The notes: generated by a model not told the origin, from the sequence alone. 64,000 nt of DNA from Planctomycetota bacterium (GCA_016208685.1 JACQXM010000006.1:112378-176377), one strand, 5' to 3'; shown: positions 47,333 through 56,479, counted from the stretch's first letter. Translations and numbers: made by a program.

Positions 47333-48322
47333 TCAGCGATTCCGCGCCGCCCGGTCCTCCGAAAGGATACGCGAAACGGACCGCGCGCCCTCGACCCAGC
47401 GCTTGGCACCCGGGTAGAGGATGACCTCGGGATCCTCCACCAGCGCCAGCGCCCGGGGGAGCTCCGCGTCCTGCCACCAGCGGTCATCGCCGTAGCAGTA
47501 CAGGATGGGCAGCGTCGGCCGGCGGCTGAGCGGCTTGAGACGTTGCCGCGCCGACTTCATCCACTGATCCTCCACCGCGCGCCGACCGGCGAAGCGGTGA
47601 TCGGTGAAACGAACGTCGCGGAGCTCGGCGACCGCCGCGCAAACGAGTTCGTAACGCCGCTGCGTCTCTTCCTTGTGCCCCACGATGCCAGGGTACCAGA
47701 TATAGCGCACCTCGCGCGGGAGCTTACCGAGTCCCTCGCGCAGGCGGGCTACGTCGATCGGTGCGTCGCCCCGCTGGTAGGCCTTGATGGCCGTCTCGTT
47801 CTCCAGCAGGACCTCCTCCGCCTCCGTGGCCGCCACGATCCGCTCCACGTCGAGCGCTACCCGCTCCCAGCCTTCCACGGAGTCAAAGGTCGCCAGCAGT
47901 GAAGCGGTCTTCAGCCCCGGGATAATCCGTATGTCCGGTGCTCGACGCCGGAGTTCGGCATAGATGCCGGCGTGCCCGGGAACCGTGGAGACGATGGCAC
48001 GGTCAGTGATGGACCTCCACGCCAGCAGTCCGTCGACCACTTCGGTAAACGCCGCGGGCGACAAAGTGTTCAGCTCGACCCAGGGAATGATGCGCACCGC
48101 AGCGGCCGGACGATCCGCCGCGGAACCCGCAGGCTCGCCGATGGGTGGCGCGCCGGTTAGAGCGCACGCTGCCGGCGCCATGAGAACGAACGCCGGAAGG
48201 GCCAGCAGGATGTATGCGGATTCTGAACGCCGTCGACCTCGCCGGCCAGTGACCGCCGTCGCCGGTCGCCGAAGGCGCACGGTGGATCGAACCGCGGCTC
48301 CGTTACAGAGGGCACGCCCCAT
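47333..48322 (-). CDS. Secreted protein at head of polysaccharide operon, unknown function
   Basis: Exported protein of 329 residues, from the ATG at 48322, which follows GGGAG. It has a basic N-terminus, a hydrophobic segment (AYILLALPAFVLMAPAAC) with a lipobox-like Cys, and a linker. The mature domain shows alternating strands and helices (IIPWVELNTLSP, IRIIPGLKTAS, VLLENETAIKAYQ, RYIWYPGIVG, PTLPILYCYGDDRW) suggestive of a TIM barrel, and so possibly a glycoside-hydrolase-like protein acting on exported polymer. I cannot name the family. It is the first gene of a four-gene minus-strand run. Confidence 0.7.
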   Translation of the reverse strand: MGRALCNGAAVRSTVRLRRPATAVTGRRGRRRSESAYILLALPAFVLMAPAACALTGAPPIGEPAGSAADRPAAAVRIIPWVELNTLSPAAFTEVVDGLLAWRSITDRAIVSTVPGHAGIYAELRRRAPDIRIIPGLKTASLLATFDSVEGWERVALDVERIVAATEAEEVLLENETAIKAYQRGDAPIDVARLREGLGKLPREVRYIWYPGIVGHKEETQRRYELVCAAVAELRDVRFTDHRFAGRRAVEDQWMKSARQRLKPLSRRPTLPILYCYGDDRWWQDAELPRALALVEDPEVILYPGAKRWVEGARSVSRILSEDRAARNR

Positions 48323-48453
48323 CGTCGTCAACTCCCGCTCCAGCCTATCGGGCCGCCTATCCTATGGCTATACGACTCGCCCGGGCGCTAAGGCCCAATT
48401 CGCGCCCCGAGTGCGTAGGAACGTCCTTCGGTGCCCGCGGCGCTGCCGGCATA

Positions 48454-48491
48454 AAGCAAAAGCGGGCACCTCCGACGCCGGATGTGCCCGC
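48454..48491 (-). terminator. Intrinsic terminator of the TPR/OmpA-like operon
   Basis: An 8-bp perfect stem, GCGGGCAC (48462-48469) with GTGCCCGC (48484-48491), has a 14-base loop and is followed on the minus strand by TTTTGCTTTAT. It lies about 50 bases after the TPR gene stop. This is the only textbook rho-independent terminator in the window. Confidence 0.8.
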
Positions 48492-48541
48492 CGATCAATC
48501 TCCAGGTTCAACAAGCCGCGTTGAGGTTCAGCCGCCGCCCG

Positions 48542-50809
48542 TTACCGGGGGCGCCTCTCGGGTAGATCGCCGGCCGGAATCCGTTCCGCGCTTGAAGTGA
48601 GCTCCCGATCGGCTGCGCTGTCGGCGTCGGACGGGCTCGCGGCGAGGAACGCCGAGGCCTCTGCCTCGTCCTCATTCGGTTCGCGCATCGTCGCATCCCA
48701 ACACGCCATCTCGTTGCGCGCGATGGAGAGTGCATCGTGCGCCTCGCTGATGCCCTCGATCCAGGAGAATGGTCCGTCGCTTGCGGACGCCACGTACCCC
48801 TGCCCCTGGCCTGCGGGCGTTCGTTCGGTGCGGAGGTCCCGCATTGCCCGGCTGCTCGCCGTCCAGCCATCGCCGCGCGCGGAAGGCGTCGGCTCCAACT
48901 CTTCGTCACCGGCGGCCATGTCCACCGCCGCCGCCCACTGCCCGACGCGCAACTCCCAATCCGGCCAGTCGAGCGTGCCGGGCTCGTTCCAGGCGGCGGC
49001 GACGTCGTCGGGAGTGGCCGGTTCAAACTCGATGCCGCCGGCCAGGGTCTCGCGGGTTGCGGGCACCGCACAGGGGTCGAACCCGACGGAAGCGTCGTCC
49101 TCGGCGATATCGGTCCCCGCAGGACGCCACGTGGGAGTGGCCGCGGGCTCCTCGATTTCGACATCCGCTGCTGGGGTTGCAACGGCTGCGCCCGTGAATA
49201 CCACCTGCTTTTCGTAAGGTGTTTCGGCGAACCCGTCCTCGAGGGTGTTTCCGCCGTTACGCATCATCGCGAGCACCGCCTGCCAATCCTCGAACCTCAG
49301 CCCGACGGCGGCCTGTTCCTCCCCGTCAGCTTCCGCGGCGATTTCGCGCGTGATCGTCACCCGGCCGACGGGCGGCACGGTCACGTCCAACGCTCTATCG
49401 CCGCGTCGAACGAGGCGCTCAGCCTGCACCATCTCATACACTTCGCGCCAGGTATCGAACGTCGTCGCGTGGCCGGCGGTCGGCCGCGGCGACGATTCCA
49501 AATCCTGGTGATTTCCTATGTGATCCAGTTCCAGAAGCGTCGTGCCGAGCGGGATTCCGTCGATCACTCGTTCCGCCACAGCACTGTCCGCCGGATCATG
49601 CATCGCGGCCGTGATGCCGGGAACGGACGTTGCCGGAATCGGCTCCGCGTCACGGTCGTCCTGCACCAGCACGTCGTGCGGCAGCGGCGGCTCGCAAGGA
49701 TCGTCGTCTCCCAGCGGCGGGAGCACATCGGCGAGTGAGAAGGTGTCGCCCTCGGAGATGGCGAAGACCGACAGGTCATACGGGGTGAAATCCGCCTCCA
49801 GAACGACCTCGCGCCTGCTTTCGTCGAAAGCATCAAAGGTCGCCGGTTCGGCGCCGGCCACGGGGGCCGACAACGCGGGGCTAGCGCCGAGCGAAGCAAC
49901 ATCCTCGTCGATCGGCGTTTCCACCGCCGATGGCGGCAGGCACGGCTCGGCGGCCGCTTCGCTCCCCTCGGCGACCGGCGTGGCCTGCGGACCTTCCGGC
50001 GGGAACATCTCCCCGGAAGGCACGTCGTCAGCAAGGGATTCGGCCACCGGCTCGATGGAGGCCACGATCGGTTCCGGTTCCGGCGCCGCGGTCGCCTGGG
50101 TGGCGCGCCGCTGGACGAGCTGTTGTAGTTGCGTCTCGGCGGCCGCGAAGTTCGGATTCATGCTCAACGACTTCTCAAAAGCCGCTTCGGCTCGCTGGTG
50201 CTGCCCCTGAGCGCGAAGGATCAGCCCGAGGTTGTAATAGGCGTCGGGGCCGGGAAGCACCGAGCGAAACGCCTCCAGCGCCTCGTCGAACTGTCCCAGG
50301 CGTCCCAGCGCCAAACCCAGGTTGATGTGCGCCCGGGCCAGTGCCGGCGAACATTCGATCGCCTTGCGGAACTCGCCCTCGGCGTCGGTCCACATTTCCT
50401 GGAACATCAACTCGAAGCCCAGGTCGTTGCGGTACACGCCGTTATCCGGCCTGAGGGTTACGGCCCGGCGCAGCGCGTGCGTCGCCTCGTCGTGCTCCCC
50501 GGTCACGCTGAGCAGCACGCCCAGGCGGTGGTACGCCTCCGCGTAGTTGTGGTTCAGCGCCACCGCTTTGCGGTACTGCACGATGGCCCGCTCATTCTGC
50601 CCCTGCTGCTCCAGAAACTGCGCCGCGGCGAAATGAGTCTCCGGAAGAATGTTAGGAGGAGGGGCATCCACCGCCCGATCCGCGGAAGCCCGGCCGACCG
50701 GCTTCCACGCCGGCTTCTGCCGGGGCGACGTGCGGTTGTCAGAGCTCGCACAACCGGCGACAAACACCGCGGCCAGACTCAGACCTAACGCCTTAGCTTT
50801 GTGTTGCAT
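48542..50809 (-). CDS. TPR lipoprotein with long variable C-terminus
   Basis: Lipoprotein of 755 residues. A signal peptide (LGLSLAAVFVAGC) ends in a lipobox. TPR repeats follow (about residues 55-230), such as NERAIVQYRKAVALNHNYAEAYHRLG and QHQRAEAAFEKSLSMNPNFAAAE; these bind other proteins. The remaining 500 residues are acidic and low in conservation, with a short VPPVGRVTITREIA-type motif. The ATG at 50809 has GAGG nine to ten bases upstream; a GTG at 50821 is less likely. The OmpA-like lipoprotein gene ends 78 bases upstream and is probably in the same operon. A terminator follows. It may organise an outer-membrane complex. Confidence 0.85.
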   Translation of the reverse strand: MQHKAKALGLSLAAVFVAGCASSDNRTSPRQKPAWKPVGRASADRAVDAPPPNILPETHFAAAQFLEQQGQNERAIVQYRKAVALNHNYAEAYHRLGVLLSVTGEHDEATHALRRAVTLRPDNGVYRNDLGFELMFQEMWTDAEGEFRKAIECSPALARAHINLGLALGRLGQFDEALEAFRSVLPGPDAYYNLGLILRAQGQHQRAEAAFEKSLSMNPNFAAAETQLQQLVQRRATQATAAPEPEPIVASIEPVAESLADDVPSGEMFPPEGPQATPVAEGSEAAAEPCLPPSAVETPIDEDVASLGASPALSAPVAGAEPATFDAFDESRREVVLEADFTPYDLSVFAISEGDTFSLADVLPPLGDDDPCEPPLPHDVLVQDDRDAEPIPATSVPGITAAMHDPADSAVAERVIDGIPLGTTLLELDHIGNHQDLESSPRPTAGHATTFDTWREVYEMVQAERLVRRGDRALDVTVPPVGRVTITREIAAEADGEEQAAVGLRFEDWQAVLAMMRNGGNTLEDGFAETPYEKQVVFTGAAVATPAADVEIEEPAATPTWRPAGTDIAEDDASVGFDPCAVPATRETLAGGIEFEPATPDDVAAAWNEPGTLDWPDWELRVGQWAAAVDMAAGDEELEPTPSARGDGWTASSRAMRDLRTERTPAGQGQGYVASASDGPFSWIEGISEAHDALSIARNEMACWDATMREPNEDEAEASAFLAASPSDADSAADRELTSSAERIPAGDLPERRPR

Positions 50810-50887
50810 GGTGTTGCTCACCTCTCCCGATGGTGGTCAAAGGGTCCCGTCCGTAGAGCCTTCCGAGTGCTTCTCTCCGACCATCCG

Positions 50888-51418
50888 TTACTGCGGTGCC
50901 ACCGGCGTCGCCGTCGGACCGAACCCCGGCTGTGCGGCGGCGGTTGCCGCGGCTTTCGCCGTCCCGCGGTTCATCACCTTGATGGCGTCCTCCGCCGGCA
51001 TGGTGCGCCCGCCGGAGATCATGGGCTTGACCTCCACCCGATCCATGGGGCAGCCGGCCACCGCCAGGTACTCCCGCACATGGTCGATCCGCTGTGCCAC
51101 CAGCTTGTCATCCGGAGTGTAGGTCTGATAGCGCACCGTTCCGCCGTAGGCCTGGAGCATGGCCGCCATCCGCTCCAGCCGCGCCGCACCGGTTCCGTTC
51201 AACTCCGCGGTATGTGGCACGAAGTGCACGTCGGACACCGCCATTTCATGGAGCACGGCGTTGTCCGCCATGTCGGTGAGCGCCGGAAAGCCGGCCGCCT
51301 TGGCTTCGTCCATGCGCTGGTGCGCCACCTGCGTGGACGTCTGGGCCTTCTTCTCGCAACCGGCGACGGCCGCGGCACTTACACCCATTACGATTAGCAA
51401 ACTCGGCTTACGGAACAT
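50888..51418 (-). CDS. OmpA-like lipoprotein
   Basis: Lipoprotein of 176 residues: signal peptide ending AVAGC, then a short linker and an OmpA C-terminal-like domain (VSDVHFVPHTAELNGTGAARLERMAAML ... AQRIDHVREYLAVAGCPMDRVEVK). Such domains bind peptidoglycan non-covalently and tie the outer membrane to it. The peptidoglycan-contacting NxxLSxxRA consensus is modified (LVAQRIDHVREYL), so binding may differ. An AAGGAG site precedes the ATG. First gene of the pair with the TPR lipoprotein. Confidence 0.78.
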   Translation of the reverse strand: MFRKPSLLIVMGVSAAAVAGCEKKAQTSTQVAHQRMDEAKAAGFPALTDMADNAVLHEMAVSDVHFVPHTAELNGTGAARLERMAAMLQAYGGTVRYQTYTPDDKLVAQRIDHVREYLAVAGCPMDRVEVKPMISGGRTMPAEDAIKVMNRGTAKAAATAAAQPGFGPTATPVAPQ

Positions 51419-51749
51419 GCAGATCGCTCCTTAACTTCGCACTGCGAACCCGTGGTTCGGAATCTCCCCATAACTATCGGCGGAGTACGGGGCGACCTTC
51501 GCTAATTATCGGGCGACCTGCGTCGCGGCAGACACGCGCCGTGGCGGGGCCGGGCATCGAGTAATGCGGCACGTGGCATGGGCAGGCGCAGCGCCGCCGT
51601 GCCTGATCCCGAGGGAGCGGCCCCGGCGCAGCCCTTGGCCCAGCCGGGGAGCCCGTTCCACGGCGTGGGCGCGCCCGCCAGCGAACACGTTAGACGCATC
51701 CGCAATACTGCCAGCGACCCTCCAGCCGTGCGGGGCGGCCGCGCCGCGT
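51419..51749. other. Divergent intergenic region
   Basis: 331 bases between the OmpA-like gene and the dipeptidase gene. An AT-richer patch near 51465-51515 may hold the OmpA-like promoter, but I could not place hexamers with confidence. No gene or repeat is seen. Confidence 0.4.
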
Positions 51750-51755
51750 TAGAAT
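51750..51755 (+). promoter_or_regulatory. -10-like TAGAAT 5 bases before the dipeptidase ATG
   Basis: TAGAAT (51750-51755) ends five bases before the ATG at 51761 and no Shine-Dalgarno is present, so transcription probably starts at the ATG itself. The -35 region is weak. Confidence 0.4.
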
Positions 51756-51760
51756 GCGGC

Positions 51761-52909
51761 ATGGTGATGGAAACCGAATCAACCTGGCTGGCTGAGGCGC
51801 GGGCGCTGCACCGCCGTGCAATCGTCATCGACACGCACGTGGACACCACCCAGCACCTGCTGCGCCAGCATTGGGACATCGCGGAACGGCATGTCGACGG
51901 CCATGTCGACATCCCTCGGCTCCGCGAAGGCGGAATCGACGCCGTGTTTTTTGCCGTTTACGCTTCCGGTCCGCTCCCCCGCGGGCAGGGCGCGGCGGCG
52001 GCCCGCCGGCAGATTGAAGTCATTCAGCAGGCGATCGAACGGCACGCCGCGGACCTGGCGCCGGCGAGGACGTCGGGCGAAATCTGCCGCGCCAAGAGCA
52101 CCGGGAAGATCGCGGTTCTACTCGCCATCGAAGGCGGATATCTCATCGAAGACAGCCTGGAGACCTTACGGGAATTCCATGACGCCGGCGCCATATACAT
52201 GACGCTTACCCACGGTTTCCATACGACCTGGGCCGACTCCGCGGGCATCCACCAGCCCCTGGAGCCCCGCCACCACGGGTTGTCGGACTTCGGCCGGGAG
52301 GTAGTAAGGGAGATGAACCGACTGGGGATGATCGTGGACGTGTCGCACGTCAGCGATGACACGTTCTGGCACGTATTGGAGACGTCCCGCGCCCCGGTGC
52401 TCGCCACCCACTCCTCCTGCCGTGCCGTGTCGCCGCACCGGAGGAATCTGTCCGACGACATGATCCGCGCCCTGGCGGAGCGCGGCGGTTGCGTGCAGAT
52501 CAACTTCCATGCCGGATTCATCGACCCCGCGTTCCCCCCGCTATCGCCCCAGGCGGTCGCGGCGCACTTCGCCGCAGGGCTTCCGCGCCACAGCGGACTG
52601 ACGAGGCACGTCACGCCCCTTGCGGTGCTCGCCGACCACTTCGATCACGCCTTGCGGCTGGTCGGCCCGGATCATGTGGGAATCGGTTCGGATTTCGACG
52701 GCGTCCCGGCGCTCCCGGCGGGGATGGAGGACTGTTCCTCTCTGCCGTTGCTCACGGCGACTTTGTTGGAACAGGGACATCCCGAGGCTCACCTCACGAG
52801 GCTGCTGGGCGCCAACGTATTGCGCGTCCTGGACGATTGTGCTGCCGTCGCGGCGCCGCCGGCCGTGGGCGCCGCAGACCCTGACCGACCGGCAGGCGCC
52901 CGACCATGA
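51761..52909 (+). CDS. Membrane dipeptidase (M19 family)
   Basis: Zinc-dependent dipeptidase of the M19 (renal dipeptidase) family, 382 residues. The metal ligands are visible: DTHVDTTQH, the bridging Glu in LAIEGGY, His in VDVSHVSD and ATHSSCR, and Asp in GIGSDFDGV. It hydrolyses dipeptides, including D-residue-containing or cyclic ones, and may help in peptidoglycan or peptide recycling. No signal peptide is seen, so it is probably cytoplasmic. The ATG at 51761 is preferred to one at 51767 because of the -10 motif before it. It overlaps the next gene by four bases (ATGA). Confidence 0.93.
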   Translation: MVMETESTWLAEARALHRRAIVIDTHVDTTQHLLRQHWDIAERHVDGHVDIPRLREGGIDAVFFAVYASGPLPRGQGAAAARRQIEVIQQAIERHAADLAPARTSGEICRAKSTGKIAVLLAIEGGYLIEDSLETLREFHDAGAIYMTLTHGFHTTWADSAGIHQPLEPRHHGLSDFGREVVREMNRLGMIVDVSHVSDDTFWHVLETSRAPVLATHSSCRAVSPHRRNLSDDMIRALAERGGCVQINFHAGFIDPAFPPLSPQAVAAHFAAGLPRHSGLTRHVTPLAVLADHFDHALRLVGPDHVGIGSDFDGVPALPAGMEDCSSLPLLTATLLEQGHPEAHLTRLLGANVLRVLDDCAAVAAPPAVGAADPDRPAGARP

Positions 52910-54612
52910 TATCCCCTGCTGCCCGCCGCGTACTCGCCCCCGCGGTGGTCGTGATCACCTCGCTCGCGCTCTATGCACCCGGACTCGGCTGGGGACTCCC
53001 GGCCCTGGTCTCCTGGAGCCAGGATTCGATCGCCGACGTGCGAACGCTGGGGGCCGTCGCCGATTGGCCGCAGGACTGGAAAGGGCGATACCCGCCCCTG
53101 CATTACTGGTTGCTATACGCCGCCTACCAGCCCTCCTTGCAGTACTGGCAAGCACAGGGTGAGCCGTTTCCCGACCCTGGCACATCGGGAGATGCAGCCA
53201 TCCCCGCCCAGGCGCGGAAAACCGCGGTCCTGATACTGATAGCCCGCGTGGTATCCGTCGTCATGGCGGTAATGGCCGTACTTGGAGTCTACGCGACGTG
53301 CATTCAGCTTACCGACGACCGGCTGGCCGCGTCCGGCTCCGCGTTGGCCTTCCTCATAGGCGCCGACTTCACCTACTTCGCGCATTTGGACAACGTCGAC
53401 GCGCCCTCGATCTGTTGGTTTGCGTGGAGCGCCTACTTCTACGTCCGGTTGCTTCGAGAGCATTCCCTGTCGAACGCCCTGCTGCTCGCGCTGTTCGCCG
53501 CTCTCGCCGTGGCAACGAAGGATGCCCTGGCGGGACTTTACCCCGGAATGGCCTTGGTGCTGCTGGCGTGGCGGTTCGGGCACCTACGCGGCCGGGCGTC
53601 GTACGAGCTCCCGCGTCCAACACCTGGGTACGCGGAGGTCCCAGAGGTTCGGCCGGCCCCGCGAATCGCCGCAGCGGCCTTCCGCGCTGCGGCACAGGTT
53701 CACTGGGTCGCGGGGGTCGCTCTGTTCGCGGGCGTTTGCCTGTTCGTCAACGGCGCGCTGCACAACCCGTCCGCCTATTGGGCTCGGCTCCAGTACTGGA
53801 TCGATCCGCCGCCGGGCTCGCTTCACGCGCGACAGATCCGGTATCCCGCACACCTCGACCTGCTGTGGGCGACGGTACGGTATGCCGCCAGCGCTGTGGG
53901 CTGGCCCATGCTGGCGGCACTGGGCGCGGCGTGCCTCCATGCCCTCTGGCGGAACACACGCATGGCCCTGGCGACGCTCGTTCCCGCCGCAACGTATTAC
54001 GTGGTCGTGATTGAGCGGATCGATTTCGTCTATTCGCGGTTCCTGTTCGCGCCGCTGGCCTTGGGGTGCATCCTGGTGGGCATCGCGGCATCCGAGCTGT
54101 GGCGCCGGCACCGCGTGCCCCGACTGCTTGCAACGCTTGTCCTGCTCGGTGTGCTGCTGCCCTCGATCGCCTACGCGGCGGCGGTCGACGCGGAGATAAT
54201 CCGCGATTGTCGCTACGCCGCGGAGCAGTGGTTCGTCGAGAACGTACCCCGCTCCGCAAGTGTTGGGGCGTTCTCGGCCGATTACGAGCCGCGGGTCCGC
54301 CCCCACTACCTGCCGCGCCTGCACGAGCTGGGATACCCCACCTACCCCGTAGTGATGGCACACGATTGGTTCGCCCGGCAGCAGCCGGAGTACCTCGTCC
54401 TGAGCAGCGCGACCTATGAGGACTTCGACGCCGAGCAGACCGCCTGCATGGGCGCCCTGCTCAGTGGTGCCCTGGGCTACACGGCGGTGGCGGACTTCCA
54501 CGGAGCGTACCTGAACGGACAATCGTGGCTCAGCATCGCCGGCCTGGGGACGCCCCCCATCGGCAAGATCAGCCCCACCATCATCGTCCTGCGCCGCGAA
54601 CCGCAGCCCTGA
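52906..54612 (+). CDS. PMT/ArnT-type membrane glycosyltransferase
   Basis: Polytopic glycosyltransferase of 568 residues in the dolichyl-phosphate-mannose mannosyltransferase (GT39/PMT-like) group. The first periplasmic loop holds WSQDSIAD, in the position of the catalytic Asp/Glu pair, though D-S replaces the usual D-E. About 10 to 12 transmembrane helices follow, then a soluble C-terminal part (EYLVLSSATYEDFDAEQ). It should move a sugar from a polyprenyl-phosphate carrier to a periplasmic lipid or protein. It is translationally coupled to the dipeptidase gene. Confidence 0.82.
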   Translation: MISPAARRVLAPAVVVITSLALYAPGLGWGLPALVSWSQDSIADVRTLGAVADWPQDWKGRYPPLHYWLLYAAYQPSLQYWQAQGEPFPDPGTSGDAAIPAQARKTAVLILIARVVSVVMAVMAVLGVYATCIQLTDDRLAASGSALAFLIGADFTYFAHLDNVDAPSICWFAWSAYFYVRLLREHSLSNALLLALFAALAVATKDALAGLYPGMALVLLAWRFGHLRGRASYELPRPTPGYAEVPEVRPAPRIAAAAFRAAAQVHWVAGVALFAGVCLFVNGALHNPSAYWARLQYWIDPPPGSLHARQIRYPAHLDLLWATVRYAASAVGWPMLAALGAACLHALWRNTRMALATLVPAATYYVVVIERIDFVYSRFLFAPLALGCILVGIAASELWRRHRVPRLLATLVLLGVLLPSIAYAAAVDAEIIRDCRYAAEQWFVENVPRSASVGAFSADYEPRVRPHYLPRLHELGYPTYPVVMAHDWFARQQPEYLVLSSATYEDFDAEQTACMGALLSGALGYTAVADFHGAYLNGQSWLSIAGLGTPPIGKISPTIIVLRREPQP

Positions 54613-54656
54613 GCGTTACGCCCGCCCATGCCGGTCGCCTCCCGGACGGGCCGCGG

Positions 54657-54662
54657 TAACAT
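54657..54662 (+). promoter_or_regulatory. -10-like TAACAT 7 bases before the maf ATG
   Basis: TAACAT (54657-54662) ends seven bases before the ATG at 54670; there is no Shine-Dalgarno and no clear -35. It fits a leaderless transcript. Confidence 0.35.
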
Positions 54663-54669
54663 ACAGCCC

Positions 54670-55335
54670 ATGAAACGCCCGACGGACGAGTATCAGACGA
54701 GCGAAACGCGACTCGTCCTCGCTTCCGCCAGTCCGCGCCGAGCGGCACTGTTGCGTGAGTACGGCTTCGAATTCTCCGTGATCGAGCCCACGGTCGAGGA
54801 GCCGGAGCGGTTGGGAGACGATCTTCCTCCCGCTCAACTCGCCGAGGCGTTGAGCCATTTCAAAGCACGGAGTGTCGCCACGATCGCCGGCGACGCCGTC
54901 ATCCTCGGCGCCGACACGGTGGTGGCGGCCGGGACTGAACTCTTCGGCAAACCCAAGGACTGCGCCGACGCAAGGCGCATTCTGCTGGCCCTCTCCGGTA
55001 CGGCACACGAGGTCATCACGGGCGTGACGCTCCTGGACCCACGCGACGGCCGGCGCCAGATTGTGCATGAGATCACCATCGTCACCATGCGGAGGATGGG
55101 CTCGGCGGACCTCGATGCCTATCTGGCAAGCGGGAACTGGGCGGGCAAGGCCGGGGCGTACGGAATTCAGGACGAAGGCATGAGTTCGACGCCCGACGCG
55201 AAACCCGGGCATTCCTGGCGCGACCCCATGATCACTTCGATCCAAGGCAGTTTCACCAACGTCGTCGGGCTGCCCATGGAACTGATAACCCGCTTACTGG
55301 CCGATTGGGGCGTGCACGCCGGCGTCGCGAAGTGA
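54670..55335 (+). CDS. maf: Maf-family nucleotide pyrophosphatase
   Basis: Maf protein of 221 residues, a house-cleaning nucleoside triphosphate pyrophosphatase (dTTP/UTP or modified nucleotides). Family landmarks are LASASPRRAALL near the N-terminus, the DAVILGADTVV catalytic Asp region, GKPKDCADARRIL, and TSIQGSFTNVVGLPM with the C-terminal helix. The ATG at 54670 is supported by a -10 motif just before it; a start at 54628 would add 14 unconserved residues. Its 3' end overlaps the convergent aroB gene by 42 bases. Confidence 0.94.
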   Translation: MKRPTDEYQTSETRLVLASASPRRAALLREYGFEFSVIEPTVEEPERLGDDLPPAQLAEALSHFKARSVATIAGDAVILGADTVVAAGTELFGKPKDCADARRILLALSGTAHEVITGVTLLDPRDGRRQIVHEITIVTMRRMGSADLDAYLASGNWAGKAGAYGIQDEGMSSTPDAKPGHSWRDPMITSIQGSFTNVVGLPMELITRLLADWGVHAGVAK

Positions 55336-56421
55336 ATCCAGCGCGGCGCGAATCGCTGACTCCTCGACGTCGCCACGGAGCGTCACCCGGCCGATATCCT
55401 CCAGCAGCACGAGTGTCGGCCTGCCCCCGCACATCTTCTTGTCGTCGCGCATGGCTTCGATCACGGCGTCGCTTTCCACGGCGACACTTAGCCGCGTCGG
55501 CAACCCCAGGGCCGCAAGCAGGCATTCGACGCGATCGACAACCTCGCTTGGCAAACCTGTCAGCGTGCGTGAGAGTCGGCACGCCGCGATGAGCCCCATG
55601 GCCACGCACTCGCCGTGTCGCAACGCGTAGCCGCTGCAAACCTCGATCGCGTGCCCGAACGTGTGGCCGAGGTTCAGGACAATCCGCTCGCTCAGACGTT
55701 CAAACGGATCTCGCGCCACGATGTCCGCCTTGATCCGCAGGTTGCGTTCGATGAGTTCCGCGGTCGCGGTCGAGTCAAGCCGCAGTACCTCCGCAGCGTG
55801 GTCTTCGCACCAGGCAAGCAGCTCCGGCGAAGAGAGGAGCGCATGTTTGACGCCCTCCGCCAGCCCGGCGCGGACGTCGCGCGGCGAGAGTGTTTGGAGA
55901 CACGTCGGGTCCACGGCGATCAGACGCGGCTGATGAAAGGCGCCGACCAGGTTCTTACCGGCCGGCAGGTTGATCGCTGTCTTGCCCCCCAGACACGCAT
56001 CCAGGTCGGCTTCCATTGTCGTGGGTAGCACCACCCAGGACACGCCTCGCATCCAGCTCGCGGCAACCAGCCCGGCAACGTCGCTCACCACACCGCCGCC
56101 CAGCGCCAGCACGACCCCATGCCGGTCCAGGCGGGCGGCCGCAAAAGTGGCATACAGGTCCGACACCACCTCCAGTGACTTGGCGTCCTCCCCTGAAGGA
56201 ACGCGGTGCTCCTCCACGCGGAAGCCGGCCGAGGTCATCGAAGCGCGCACGCGCTCCGCGTACAGCGGGCCAACTACGTCATCCGTGATCAGCGCTGCCG
56301 TGCGTTGCCGACCCGAAGCGTCGAAGCCGCCGGAAAGCAGGGCACCGATGTCGTCGATCACTCGGGGGCGGATAACGACGCTGGTGGCCGATTCAGGATG
56401 CCGGACGCGGTACTCAAACAT
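55294..56421 (-). CDS. aroB: 3-Dehydroquinate synthase
   Basis: Dehydroquinate synthase of 375 residues, turning DAHP into 3-dehydroquinate with NAD and a divalent metal. Seen are the NAD-binding LALGGGVVSDVAGLVAASWMRG, DACLGGKTAINLPAGKN, the metal-binding His/Glu in GLAEGVKHALL and LNLGHTFGHAIE, and RHGECVAMG. The ATG at 56421 is preferred over one at 56487, since the family starts about here and a -10 motif ends eight bases upstream. It completes, with the AroDEK fusion at 14585-16762, four shikimate steps in the window. It overlaps maf tail-to-tail by 42 bases. Confidence 0.97.
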   Translation of the reverse strand: MFEYRVRHPESATSVVIRPRVIDDIGALLSGGFDASGRQRTAALITDDVVGPLYAERVRASMTSAGFRVEEHRVPSGEDAKSLEVVSDLYATFAAARLDRHGVVLALGGGVVSDVAGLVAASWMRGVSWVVLPTTMEADLDACLGGKTAINLPAGKNLVGAFHQPRLIAVDPTCLQTLSPRDVRAGLAEGVKHALLSSPELLAWCEDHAAEVLRLDSTATAELIERNLRIKADIVARDPFERLSERIVLNLGHTFGHAIEVCSGYALRHGECVAMGLIAACRLSRTLTGLPSEVVDRVECLLAALGLPTRLSVAVESDAVIEAMRDDKKMCGGRPTLVLLEDIGRVTLRGDVEESAIRAALDSLRDAGVHAPIGQ

Positions 56422-56429
56422 TCGGCTCG

Positions 56430-56458
56430 ATGATAACACGTTCCACGGCGGTTGTCGG
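56430..56458 (-). promoter_or_regulatory. Candidate aroB promoter, near-leaderless
   Basis: On the minus strand CCGACA (56458-56453) and TATCAT (56435-56430) are 17 bases apart. The -10 ends eight bases before the aroB ATG, so the mRNA would have almost no leader. Confidence 0.45.
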
Positions 56459-56479
56459 CGGGGGAAACCGGCGTAGAAT
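56452..56479 (+). promoter_or_regulatory. Candidate promoter of the LsrF-like gene
   Basis: TTGTCG (56452-56457) and TAGAAT (56474-56479) are 16 bases apart. Its -35 shares bases with the -35 of aroB on the other strand. Confidence 0.45.
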
